Below are positions 1 through 6,927 of a stretch of 38,089 nt of DNA, in pieces. This stretch comes from Nitrospira sp. Lineage in GTDB: Bacteria > Nitrospirota > Nitrospiria > Nitrospirales > Nitrospiraceae. The stretch's first letter is position 1. Each line of letters opens with the position of its first letter. Made by a program: the position numbers and the translations under genes. The notes under the pieces are model-generated. The model made no database searches, was not told the origin of the DNA, and worked only from the letters and a program-made list of their open reading frames with translations. The DNA is taken from assembly GCA_029240595.1 (NCBI GenBank), contig JARDZZ010000005.1, positions 1 to 38,089 on the forward strand. The letters are read 5' to 3'.

Positions 1-839
1 CGCAGTTTTGTGTTGTCGATGACACTGCGAGCCTGCTCGCCCTTCTTGGCAGGGCCGTGAATCTCCTTGCAAACCGAGCCCGTATGCTGGACTAAGATCC
101 TAAAAAGATCATTGATGGACGTTTCGACGCCCGTACCGACGTTATATGTGCCCTGCGTTTCCTGACCCATCATGGCCAAATTGGCTTCAACGACGTCATC
201 GACGAAGACAAAATCGCGCGTTTGTCGTCCGTTTCCATTGATGACCGGTTGCTCATTGTTCAGCATCTTCTGTATGAATATGGCCACGACCCCTGCTTCT
301 CCCTCCGGATCCTGACGCGGCCCATACACATTGGCATACCGAAGGCTGACGGCTTGAAGCCCACTGACGCGCTGGAAGTACGAGAGGTACTGCTCGCCGC
401 ACAGTTTGCTCAAGCCGTAAGGCGATAACGGCTTCAGCACGTGAGTCTCGGGAGCAGGATACGTTTCCTGTTCACCGTAGATCGCTCCTCCCGAGGACGA
501 AAAAATGACTTTTCGCACACCGTGTTTGACCGCTTGCTGCAGAACATTCAACGTGCCGAGAATATTGACCTGCGCGTCGAACATAGGGTCTTCCACCGAC
601 TTGCGCACATCCATTTGTGCCGCCAAGTGCATGACGACGTTGGGCCGTTCGTTTCGAAACACCCGCTCCAGCCGCCAGCTTTGAATGTCCATCTTATATA
701 AACGGGCTGCACGATTGATGTTTCTGCGTTTTCCCGTTATCAGATTGTCGACAACGACCGCCTCATGTCCTTCCATGACAAGCCGATCGACCAGATGCGA
801 CCCAATGAACCCCGCACCGCCCGTTACTAACACCTTCAT
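1..839 (-). CDS. NAD-dependent epimerase/dehydratase, GalE-like (3' end outside window)
   Basis: Reading from the ATG at 839 gives about 279 residues before the window ends, so the C-terminus is missing. It is an extended short-chain dehydrogenase/reductase of the nucleotide-sugar epimerase group. The N-terminal Rossmann motif TGGAGFIGSHLVDRL binds NAD. A Ser-rich stretch (FSSSGGAIYGE) followed by SPYGLSKL supplies the YxxxK catalytic pair, and RYANVYGPRQ is the usual substrate-side motif. Family members interconvert UDP-sugars (for example UDP-glucose and UDP-galactose) in the cytoplasm for polysaccharide or LPS synthesis; the exact substrate cannot be read here. The start codon is 29 bp from the stop of tlyA, so the two may share a transcript. 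Confidence 0.9.
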   Translation of the reverse strand, partial: MKVLVTGGAGFIGSHLVDRLVMEGHEAVVVDNLITGKRRNINRAARLYKMDIQSWRLERVFRNERPNVVMHLAAQMDVRKSVEDPMFDAQVNILGTLNVLQQAVKHGVRKVIFSSSGGAIYGEQETYPAPETHVLKPLSPYGLSKLCGEQYLSYFQRVSGLQAVSLRYANVYGPRQDPEGEAGVVAIFIQKMLNNEQPVINGNGRQTRDFVFVDDVVEANLAMMGQETQGTYNVGTGVETSINDLFRILVQHTGSVCKEIHGPAKKGEQARSVIDNTKL

Positions 840-867
840 GCTTCCTCCCGTCCTTCGCGATCACCGC

Positions 868-1635
868 TTATGAAGACGCGATTATACCCCGACGCAGAAA
901 GCTGACAAGAATTTCCCGATTCCCTTTCCGGCCTTTCACCGGAGAATCGAATGTACCGGTATTGTGAAGTCCAAGCCCAGCGGCGCATTCAATCACCCGC
1001 TCCGTCACGGCGCGGCGCTGCGCGTCATCTCGTACAATGCCGCCAGCTCCAACCTGGCCTTTGCCGACCTCAAATTGCGGCTTGACGAGTGCGATGACAT
1101 GAGCATCTTCACACAACAAAGGCACGACACTCGGCAACACCAGCTTCAGCGAGATGAAGGATACGTCGATGACGGCAAGATCGATTGGTTCTGGTATAAG
1201 CGACCGGTCCATGTACCGGATATTCGTTCGCTCCAGTAAAATGACGCGGGAGTCCTGACGCAACTTCCAGTCGATAAGCCCATACCCGACATCCACCGCG
1301 TAGACTCGTTTTATCCCGCGTTGGAGGAGACAATCGGTAAATCCACCGGTGGAGCAACCGACGTCGAGTCCGACTCGTCCCCGTGAGTCGATCGAAAAGG
1401 CATCGAGAGCCGCCGCCAGTTTCTCCCCGGACCGGCTGACAAAAGGAGCAGGTCGTTCGATTTCAATGCGTGCGCCACGCGGCACCAGCCGTGCGGGCTT
1501 ATCGACTACCGTGCCATCGACCAGCACCCCTCCAGCGAGAATGGTCCTGACAGCGATCTCACGGCTCGTTGAAAGGCCCTGGCTGACCAGCAGACGATCC
1601 AACCGCTCTTTTGCAACGGGCGCTTTTGAGCTCAT
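868..1635 (-). CDS. tlyA: TlyA family rRNA (cytidine-2'-O)-methyltransferase
   Basis: The 255-residue protein has the two-part TlyA layout. An N-terminal S4 RNA-binding domain (about residues 10-65, RLDRLLVSQGLSTSREIA) is followed by an FtsJ/RrmJ-like Rossmann methyltransferase with the SAM motif GLDVGCSTGGFTDCLL and a VKPQFEVG motif near residue 190. The family 2'-O-methylates cytidines in rRNA; some members are also called haemolysins, but the methyltransferase fold is what the sequence shows. It starts 63 bp downstream of the xseB stop. In many bacteria tlyA follows xseA-xseB-ispA-dxs; here ispA and dxs are absent between xseB and tlyA. Confidence 0.92.
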   Translation of the reverse strand: MSSKAPVAKERLDRLLVSQGLSTSREIAVRTILAGGVLVDGTVVDKPARLVPRGARIEIERPAPFVSRSGEKLAAALDAFSIDSRGRVGLDVGCSTGGFTDCLLQRGIKRVYAVDVGYGLIDWKLRQDSRVILLERTNIRYMDRSLIPEPIDLAVIDVSFISLKLVLPSVVPLLCEDAHVIALVKPQFEVGKGQVGAGGIVRDDAQRRAVTERVIECAAGLGLHNTGTFDSPVKGRKGNREILVSFLRRGIIASS

Positions 1636-1698
1636 GAGATGTGAAGAGGGAATCGAAGCTCACAGGAGGGCACATGACTGAACGGGCGCACCTCGAAC

Positions 1699-1959
1699 TC
1701 AACAAGACGACTCGTCGGCGGATTCTTCGACTTCTTCGTCCGGTGAGAACGCATGAAGTCTTTTCTTGCCGTTTCTATCCTGGACGAGCACTTCCACTTT
1801 GCGTTCGGCATCCTCTAAGATCTTCAGACAGCTTTTGGAGAGACGAATGCCCTCCTCAAAAATCTTGAGGGATTCATCCAGGGGAAGATCCCCTTTTTCC
1901 AATTCGCCGACAATGGCTTCCAATCGCGCCATCGCCTGTTCGAACTTCACTCCGCCCAC
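1699..1959 (-). CDS. xseB: Exodeoxyribonuclease VII small subunit
   Basis: This is an 86-residue helical protein with the XseB pattern: FEQAMARLEAIVGELEKG, then PLDESLKIFEEGIRL and a C-terminal acidic tail. XseB binds XseA to form exonuclease VII, which degrades single-stranded DNA from both ends into short acid-soluble pieces. The start is taken as the GTG at 1959; a GTG at 1950 is an alternative that would remove three residues. It lies 56 bp downstream of xseA, in the same direction. Length is normal for the family (about 75-90 residues). Confidence 0.93.
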   Translation of the reverse strand: MGGVKFEQAMARLEAIVGELEKGDLPLDESLKIFEEGIRLSKSCLKILEDAERKVEVLVQDRNGKKRLHAFSPDEEVEESADESSC

Positions 1960-2015
1960 AATGATACCGTCCTCTCACCTTGTGAAGGCACATTATACCG
2001 GGCCCACCAGTGAAT

Positions 2016-3389
2016 TTACACCAGTGGATCGGGCACCACGCGCTTGACCGTACAGTCGAGCTCACCCTGTGCCAAGCGCGCCACGAGTTCTTCGTCCACT
2101 TCCGCATCCAGCGCGCTGCGAAGAATCGTGCCATCGCGGGCGCGCATGAGAATGCTGTATCCGCGCCCCAAAATTGCCAGCGGGCTCAGGTGTGTTAACT
2201 GCGCCGCTATCGCAGCGATCCGTCGTTTTCGTGCTTCGCTCAATACGAGGATTTGGCGTTCCAGACGGTGGACCAATGTTGGAATGAGCGAGAGGCCGCG
2301 CTTCACATAAAATATCGGATTGAGGCCGGCTAGTTCTCGTTGATGTTGACGGACCAGATCCCGACTCACCGCCACCCTCTCGCATACAAGCATTTTCAAA
2401 CGGCCGATGGTTCCGTCGGTCCGCTGCCACTCGCGCTGGATGCGCAGCTGGACTTGCGCAAGGCCGCTGATGTAGGCATCCAACCGCCGCTGCTCCAGCA
2501 CACAATACCTGGCCATCGCATGGCCGTTGCGCACCGTCAAAACCCGCAACCGCTCAACGACGTCAGCCAAAACGGGCACGACAGTCTCTGCAGCTGCAGA
2601 AGGGGTCGCCGCCCGGCGGTCGGCGGCGAAGTCGGTCAGCGTCACATCCGTCTCGTGTCCGACCGCAGAGACGATCGGGATACGAGAGGCAGCCACGGCG
2701 CGGACAACGACCTCTTCGTTGAAACTCCAGAGATCCTCCATGGAACCTCCACCCCGACCCACAATAATCACATCAGCCACAGCCTGTTCATTCAACAATG
2801 CCACCGCATCCGCGACGTGTTGACCAGCGCCTTCTCCCTGGACAGGCACCGGAACCAGAATGATATGGAGAATCGGCCACCGCCGATGGAGGACTGAGAG
2901 CATGTCCCGAATGGCCGCCCCGGTCGGTGAAGTCACGACCCCAATGGTGGACGGAAATGTCGGCAATGGTTTTTTCCTGGCTTCATCGAACAGGCCTTCA
3001 GCAGCGAGTCGCGCCTTGAGTTGCTCGAACGCCAACTGCAAGGCGCCGATGCCTTTCGGCTCAACCGTTTCCAGGACGATCTGATACTCTCCCCGTGGCT
3101 CGTAGACGGTCAGCCTGCCCCGGACGATGATGCACATGCCTTCTTGAAGCGTAAACTTGAGGCGTAAGGCACTGGATCGAAACAGCACCGCTCGGATCTG
3201 GCTGGATTCGTCCTTGAGCGTGCAATAGATGTGACCAGAACCCGGCATGCGAAGGTTCGACACTTCTCCTTCGAGCCAGACGTCCGAGAATTGGCCTTCG
3301 ACGGTGGTGCGGAGTAAGCCGGTGAGTTGGGAGACGGTCAGCACCGACTTTGAGGGGTGAAATAATGTCTGTTGCCTTGTGGCCGACAT
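2016..3389 (-). CDS. xseA: Exodeoxyribonuclease VII large subunit
   Basis: The 457-residue catalytic subunit of exonuclease VII. It has an N-terminal OB-fold (about residues 15-110: VSQLTGLLRTTVEGQFSDVW, then GHIYCTLKDESSQIRAVLF), the catalytic core with IGVVTSPTGAAIRDML and VGRGGGSMEDLWSFN, and HETDVTLTDFAADRRAATPS. A long coiled-coil region follows and the C-terminus carries SPLAILGRGYSI, the usual small-subunit-facing segment. The start ATG at 3389 lies one base after the stop of the upstream phosphodiesterase gene, so the two are almost certainly translationally coupled. Confidence 0.96.
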   Translation of the reverse strand: MSATRQQTLFHPSKSVLTVSQLTGLLRTTVEGQFSDVWLEGEVSNLRMPGSGHIYCTLKDESSQIRAVLFRSSALRLKFTLQEGMCIIVRGRLTVYEPRGEYQIVLETVEPKGIGALQLAFEQLKARLAAEGLFDEARKKPLPTFPSTIGVVTSPTGAAIRDMLSVLHRRWPILHIILVPVPVQGEGAGQHVADAVALLNEQAVADVIIVGRGGGSMEDLWSFNEEVVVRAVAASRIPIVSAVGHETDVTLTDFAADRRAATPSAAAETVVPVLADVVERLRVLTVRNGHAMARYCVLEQRRLDAYISGLAQVQLRIQREWQRTDGTIGRLKMLVCERVAVSRDLVRQHQRELAGLNPIFYVKRGLSLIPTLVHRLERQILVLSEARKRRIAAIAAQLTHLSPLAILGRGYSILMRARDGTILRSALDAEVDEELVARLAQGELDCTVKRVVPDPLV

Positions 3390-3390
3390 C

Positions 3391-4170
3391 CTAGTCAGTG
3401 AACCGGATCCGTTCGATTGACAGCGCCTTGCCGATGCGAGCGTCCAACTCGATCAACGCAGCGCAAAATACCGTGGGGCCTCCCGCAACCTCGAAGCGCC
3501 GGGGCATGCCCGTCAGAAATTTTTCGATGGCAAGCTCTTTCTTCACACCAATCACGCCATGCAGAGGCCCAGTCATGCCGATGTCGGTGAGATACGCGGT
3601 GCCTCTGGGAAGAATTTGCTCGTCTGCCGTTTGCACGTGGGTGTGGGTTCCGACCACCGCCGTCGCCTCCCCGTCGAGATAATGACCCATCGCCATTTTT
3701 TCCGAGGTGGCTTCCGCATGCATGTCCACGATCACTGCAGCTACCAGTTTCCTCAATCGCGACATCTCGCGCTTTGCGACCTGGAATGGGCAGTCGAGCG
3801 TGGGCATATACGCGCGCCCCATCAACTGTAAGACAGCGACTTCTTCACCACTCTTGGTTCGAATGACGACGCTGCCCTGCCCCGGCACGCCTTCGGGATA
3901 GTTGGCCGGTCGGAGCAGCCGCCGTTCGCGCGGGAAATAATCGAGGATCTCCTTCTTATCCCAGGCGTGATTGCCGGTCGTGATCGCGGACAGGCCGATG
4001 CCGAACAGTTCATCGGCCAGGTCTGGCGTGATCCCGAACCCGCCGGCGACGTTTTCCCCGTTACCAACGACCACATCAATCTGACGCTGAGATACCAAGC
4101 GCGGAACGGCCCGTGCAACCGCACGCCGCCCAGGCTCTCCCATGATGTCGCCAATGTACAAAACCTTCAT
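3391..4170 (-). CDS. ymdB: YmdB/TIGR00282-type metallophosphoesterase
   Basis: The 259-residue protein matches the YmdB family of calcineurin-like phosphoesterases, some of which hydrolyse 2',3'-cyclic nucleotides. Dinuclear metal ligands are visible in order: GDIMGEPGRRAV (Asp), NGENVAGGFGIT, TTGNHAWDKKE (Asn-His), a DMHAEATSEK motif (His) and VVGTHTHVQTAD (His-x-His). Its ATG overlaps the rny stop by four bases. rny-ymdB linkage is conserved widely and in Bacillus YmdB affects RNase Y-linked processes, so a role in RNA metabolism is likely, though the cellular substrate is not readable. Confidence 0.93.
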   Translation of the reverse strand: MKVLYIGDIMGEPGRRAVARAVPRLVSQRQIDVVVGNGENVAGGFGITPDLADELFGIGLSAITTGNHAWDKKEILDYFPRERRLLRPANYPEGVPGQGSVVIRTKSGEEVAVLQLMGRAYMPTLDCPFQVAKREMSRLRKLVAAVIVDMHAEATSEKMAMGHYLDGEATAVVGTHTHVQTADEQILPRGTAYLTDIGMTGPLHGVIGVKKELAIEKFLTGMPRRFEVAGGPTVFCAALIELDARIGKALSIERIRFTD

Positions 4171-5735
4171 TTGGCGTACTCGATGTACCGACTCTCGCGG
4201 ATGACGGTCACTTTGATTTGACCGGGATAAGTCAACTCCTGTTCGATTTTCTTGGCCAATTCCCTTGAAAGCTGAAAGGACTCACTATCCGTCACGTCCT
4301 CCTGCCGGACAATCACCCGGATTTCTCTTCCTGCCTGGATGGCGTAGGCCTTTTGAACGCCCTTCTGGGAGTGAGCAAGCGATTCCAATTTTTCCAGCCG
4401 CTTGACGTAAGATTCGAGCGCCTCACGCCTGGCACCCGGGCGGGCGGCCGACAACGCCTCAGCGGCAGCCACCAACACTGATTCCGGACAGATCGGCTCG
4501 ACCTGTTCGTGGTGCGCGGCAATGGCATTGACGATCTTCTCACTCTCGCCATATTTCTTTGCTATCTCCGCCCCGAGCATGGCGTGGGGCCCCTCTTCCT
4601 CGTGGCTTACGGCTTTCCCGATGTCATGCAGGAGCGCACCTCGCCTGGCCAGCCGTACGTCCAAACCGAGCTCGGAGGCCATGATCCCACAAATATAGGA
4701 AGCTTCACGAGCATGGTACAGATTGTTTTGTCCGTAACTGGTCCGGTATTTCAACCGGCCCAGGACTTTGATCAGCTCGGGATGAAAATCCGACAGGCCC
4801 AATTCGAAGATGATCTTCTCGGCTTCTTCGTACATCAGCTTGTCAATATCGACTTTCACCTTTTCGACGATCTCTTCGATCCGCGTCGGATGGATGCGTC
4901 CATCATGCATCAACCGTTCAAGCGAGACCTTGGCTATTTCACGTCGCAAGGGATCGAATCCTGAAATGATAACCGCCTCGGGCGTCTCATCGATAATCAG
5001 ATCGATGCCGGTCGCCGCCTCGATGGCTCGAATGTTGCGGCCTTCCCGGCCAATGATGCGTCCCTTCATGGCGTCGTTGGGGATGGGCACGACTGAAATC
5101 GTGGACTCAGAGACATAGTCCCGCACCACGCGCTGAATCGAAGTCGTGATGATTTCGCGTGCTTCCCTTTCGGCATTCTCCCTGGCTTCTTCCAATGTCC
5201 GTTTGGCAATGCCGGCCGCATCGAGACGCGCTTGACTTTCCATTTCCTGCAACAGATGTCTCTTGGCCTCGTCGGCGGTCATACCGGCCACACGCTCAAG
5301 CGCCTCGCGATGCTCTCTTTCGGCCTGGGCGCAGGCGGCTTCCTTTGCGATCAGCTTCTCTTCTTTCCTGATTAAATCCTGGTCCCGTTTTTGGCCGTCG
5401 GCCTCTCGCTTGTCCAGGGCGCTGATGCGCTTATCAATGGCTTCTTCACGTTGCACCAGGCGCTTCTCTGTCATGGACAGTTCGAGCAGCTTGGCCTTTT
5501 GCTCCTTCTCCAATTCCGCTTTTGACTGAAACACCAGATCTTTGGCTTCGAGCTTGGCTTCCTTGACGATGTTTTCAGCTTCGCGTTGCGCGTTTTGAAT
5601 GGTTTGACGCGCCTGGTCTGCTTCCTGAGCCCGTTTTGCGGTCACCGATGAACGGCGCACCAGTTCAAACAGACCCGCGCCGAGGAACGCTCCTACCAAT
5701 CCGACGAGTATGTACATCACAATCGAGGTGGACAT
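4167..5735 (-). CDS. rny: Ribonuclease Y
   Basis: The 522-residue endoribonuclease that initiates mRNA decay. An N-terminal membrane anchor (about residues 5-25, VMYILVGLVGAFLGAGLFEL) precedes a long charged coiled coil (about 35-190), a KH RNA-binding domain with GRIIGREGRNIRAIE near residue 230, and an HD phosphohydrolase domain with LLHDIGKAVSHE and a later AHHEQVEP. Length is typical (510-520). It would sit on the inner face of the cytoplasmic membrane. A purine-rich AAAGGGG lies about 7 bases upstream of the ATG. The 110 bp upstream lead into the 3' end of the candidate 6S RNA. Confidence 0.97.
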   Translation of the reverse strand: MSTSIVMYILVGLVGAFLGAGLFELVRRSSVTAKRAQEADQARQTIQNAQREAENIVKEAKLEAKDLVFQSKAELEKEQKAKLLELSMTEKRLVQREEAIDKRISALDKREADGQKRDQDLIRKEEKLIAKEAACAQAEREHREALERVAGMTADEAKRHLLQEMESQARLDAAGIAKRTLEEARENAEREAREIITTSIQRVVRDYVSESTISVVPIPNDAMKGRIIGREGRNIRAIEAATGIDLIIDETPEAVIISGFDPLRREIAKVSLERLMHDGRIHPTRIEEIVEKVKVDIDKLMYEEAEKIIFELGLSDFHPELIKVLGRLKYRTSYGQNNLYHAREASYICGIMASELGLDVRLARRGALLHDIGKAVSHEEEGPHAMLGAEIAKKYGESEKIVNAIAAHHEQVEPICPESVLVAAAEALSAARPGARREALESYVKRLEKLESLAHSQKGVQKAYAIQAGREIRVIVRQEDVTDSESFQLSRELAKKIEQELTYPGQIKVTVIRESRYIEYAK

Positions 5736-5841
5736 AGGACGGCCCCTTTCACGATTGAGGCGCCAGGCAGTCTCGCCTCACACAAGCTATGGTCGAGAAG
5801 GGTACAGGGAAGGCAGGAAAGAGACGAGTCAAACGATAGAC

Positions 5842-6052
5842 GCTAGACCGGACCGGCTACCCCGAGTCACGACTCCGCAAGGATGAACGTGGTGTTGGCA
5901 GAACGGAACGCGCCTGTTTCCATCCGGACACACTCCCATCCGCTCTGGGGTAACGGCTCACTCCTGTGAACCTCGAACGCACCAGACGGGGGGGTACTGA
6001 AATGGAAACTAGTGCCGGCCTACTCCGGCCCAAAGCCGGTTCAGTCGGCAGC
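5842..6052 (-). ncRNA. ssrS: Rod-shaped structured RNA, probable 6S RNA
   Basis: Seen directly: on the minus strand a closing stem pairs 6034-6046 with 5846-5858 (13 positions, one mismatch, one G-U), extended outward by three pairs (6050-6052 with 5842-5844). Inside, 6002-6009 pairs perfectly with 5916-5923 (8 bp), 5985-5990 pairs with 5935-5940 (6 bp, one G-U), and an apical 7-bp stem at 5955-5972 closes an AGGA loop. Between the closing stem and the upper arm is a large asymmetric bubble with a short hairpin on each side. A rod of about 200 nt with a central bubble between zapA and rny matches 6S RNA, which binds housekeeping RNA polymerase. The zapA-ssrS neighbourhood is established knowledge. 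No strong -10 was found, and I did not test covariation. Confidence 0.6.
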
Positions 6053-6309
6053 ACGTGCTCCACTAGCCTGTCCAATATGGCAGGCAGGGCTGATAGAAGA
6101 AGCACGAACCCTTGGAAAACGCTCCACTCTCTCAACGGGACCAGCATCGACAAACCCACATCCATTCTTTCCAGTGACGCAATCGGATCCCGGATTTTCT
6201 TACCGGTTGGCGGTTACCTCGTCCTCATCCCAATAAATAAACCTGCTTCCGCAAATACCACTACCACGGCACCACGATAGCAAAGGCCTTCCGGGCTTTG
6301 CAAGCGCAT
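6053..6309. other. Spacer between zapA and the structured RNA
   Basis: No convincing gene is seen in these 257 bp. A hairpin at 6280-6301, eight bases after the zapA stop, has a seven-pair stem with one bulge on the minus strand but no following U-run, so it may be an mRNA 3'-end stem rather than a terminator. The rest should contain the promoter of the RNA gene; a TTGGAC-like -35 appears on the minus strand about 17 bases before a poor -10. Confidence 0.35.
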
Positions 6310-6606
6310 TCATCGAAACAGCGAGGTGGGCACCTGCTCTTCGATGGACTCCATAAGGGACGTCATCCGGCGTTCGACATCCGCTTCCCCCTGGGCGCGT
6401 TTCTTTTCCGCTTCCAACAGTTGATGGGCCAGATTGAGAGCCGTAAGGACCGCAAGCCTCGACGGAGTCGTCGTATTCATGCCCTCTGCGAGCTGTCGCA
6501 TTTGCCCGTCCACGAACCCTGCCAGCCGGCGGATATAGGTCTCGTCCGCCTCTCCCTTGATGGAATAACGCTGGCCGTAGATTTCGACATCCGTCGTCTT
6601 AGTCAA
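6310..6606 (-). CDS. zapA: Cell division protein ZapA
   Basis: A 98-residue ZapA-type protein: the N-terminal VEIYGQRYSIKGEADETYI and the following helix RRLAGFVDGQMRQLAEG are the family signature, and the C-terminal half is a coiled coil (LAHQLLEAEKKRAQGEADVE). ZapA binds and bundles FtsZ at the division ring. I place the start at the TTG at 6606, preceded by GGAGG a few bases upstream; a longer reading would begin inside the zapB-like gene and has no family support. The start overlaps the end of the upstream coiled-coil gene by eight bases, indicating translational coupling. Confidence 0.9.
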   Translation of the reverse strand: MTKTTDVEIYGQRYSIKGEADETYIRRLAGFVDGQMRQLAEGMNTTTPSRLAVLTALNLAHQLLEAEKKRAQGEADVERRMTSLMESIEEQVPTSLFR

Positions 6607-6853
6607 AGGCCACCTCCTTGCGTTCTTCAAATGCCTCCAACAGCTCGACATCTCCGAGCACTTTTTCGACACGGGCTTTGATGTCCGAACGTTCTCGGGC
6701 CCACCGGCGATTGGAATCACTTTCGTCCGCTAAGCGCTGCCGAGTCGATCGCAAATCGTCCTCGAGGCCAGCATTTCGCTTTTTCAGCTCTTGTATCAAC
6801 TTGACCAAGTCTCTGATGCGTGTTTCAAGCGCATCCAAACGATCCAATGCCAT
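6599..6853 (-). CDS. ZapB-like coiled-coil cell division protein
   Basis: The 84-residue protein is almost entirely coiled coil: LDRLDALETRIRDLVKLIQE, KKRNAGLEDDLRSTRQRLAD and a final EKVLGDVELLEAFEE. Size, coiled-coil character and direct overlap with zapA point to a ZapB-like division factor, which in other bacteria connects ZapA at the Z-ring with further proteins. Coiled coils are easily matched by chance, so the call rests largely on the neighbour. The ATG at 6853 is the first gene of the zapB-zapA unit; the 74 bp upstream to the transglycosylase stop should hold its promoter. Confidence 0.75.
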   Translation of the reverse strand: MALDRLDALETRIRDLVKLIQELKKRNAGLEDDLRSTRQRLADESDSNRRWARERSDIKARVEKVLGDVELLEAFEERKEVAFD

Positions 6854-6927
6854 GTGCCTGTACCTACTTTGAAGCCACTACCGATTGTGGCGCACTATAG
6901 GAATTTACCCAGGGCTTGTCAACGCCT

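Noticed and set aside
5857-6165. 102-codon minus-strand open frame inside the structured RNA region
   Set aside because: It has no domain or good start site, and the same strand and bases are better explained by nested RNA stems.
6280-6301. Rho-independent terminator after zapA
   Set aside because: The hairpin is good but no U-run follows on either strand, so it is mentioned only as a stem.
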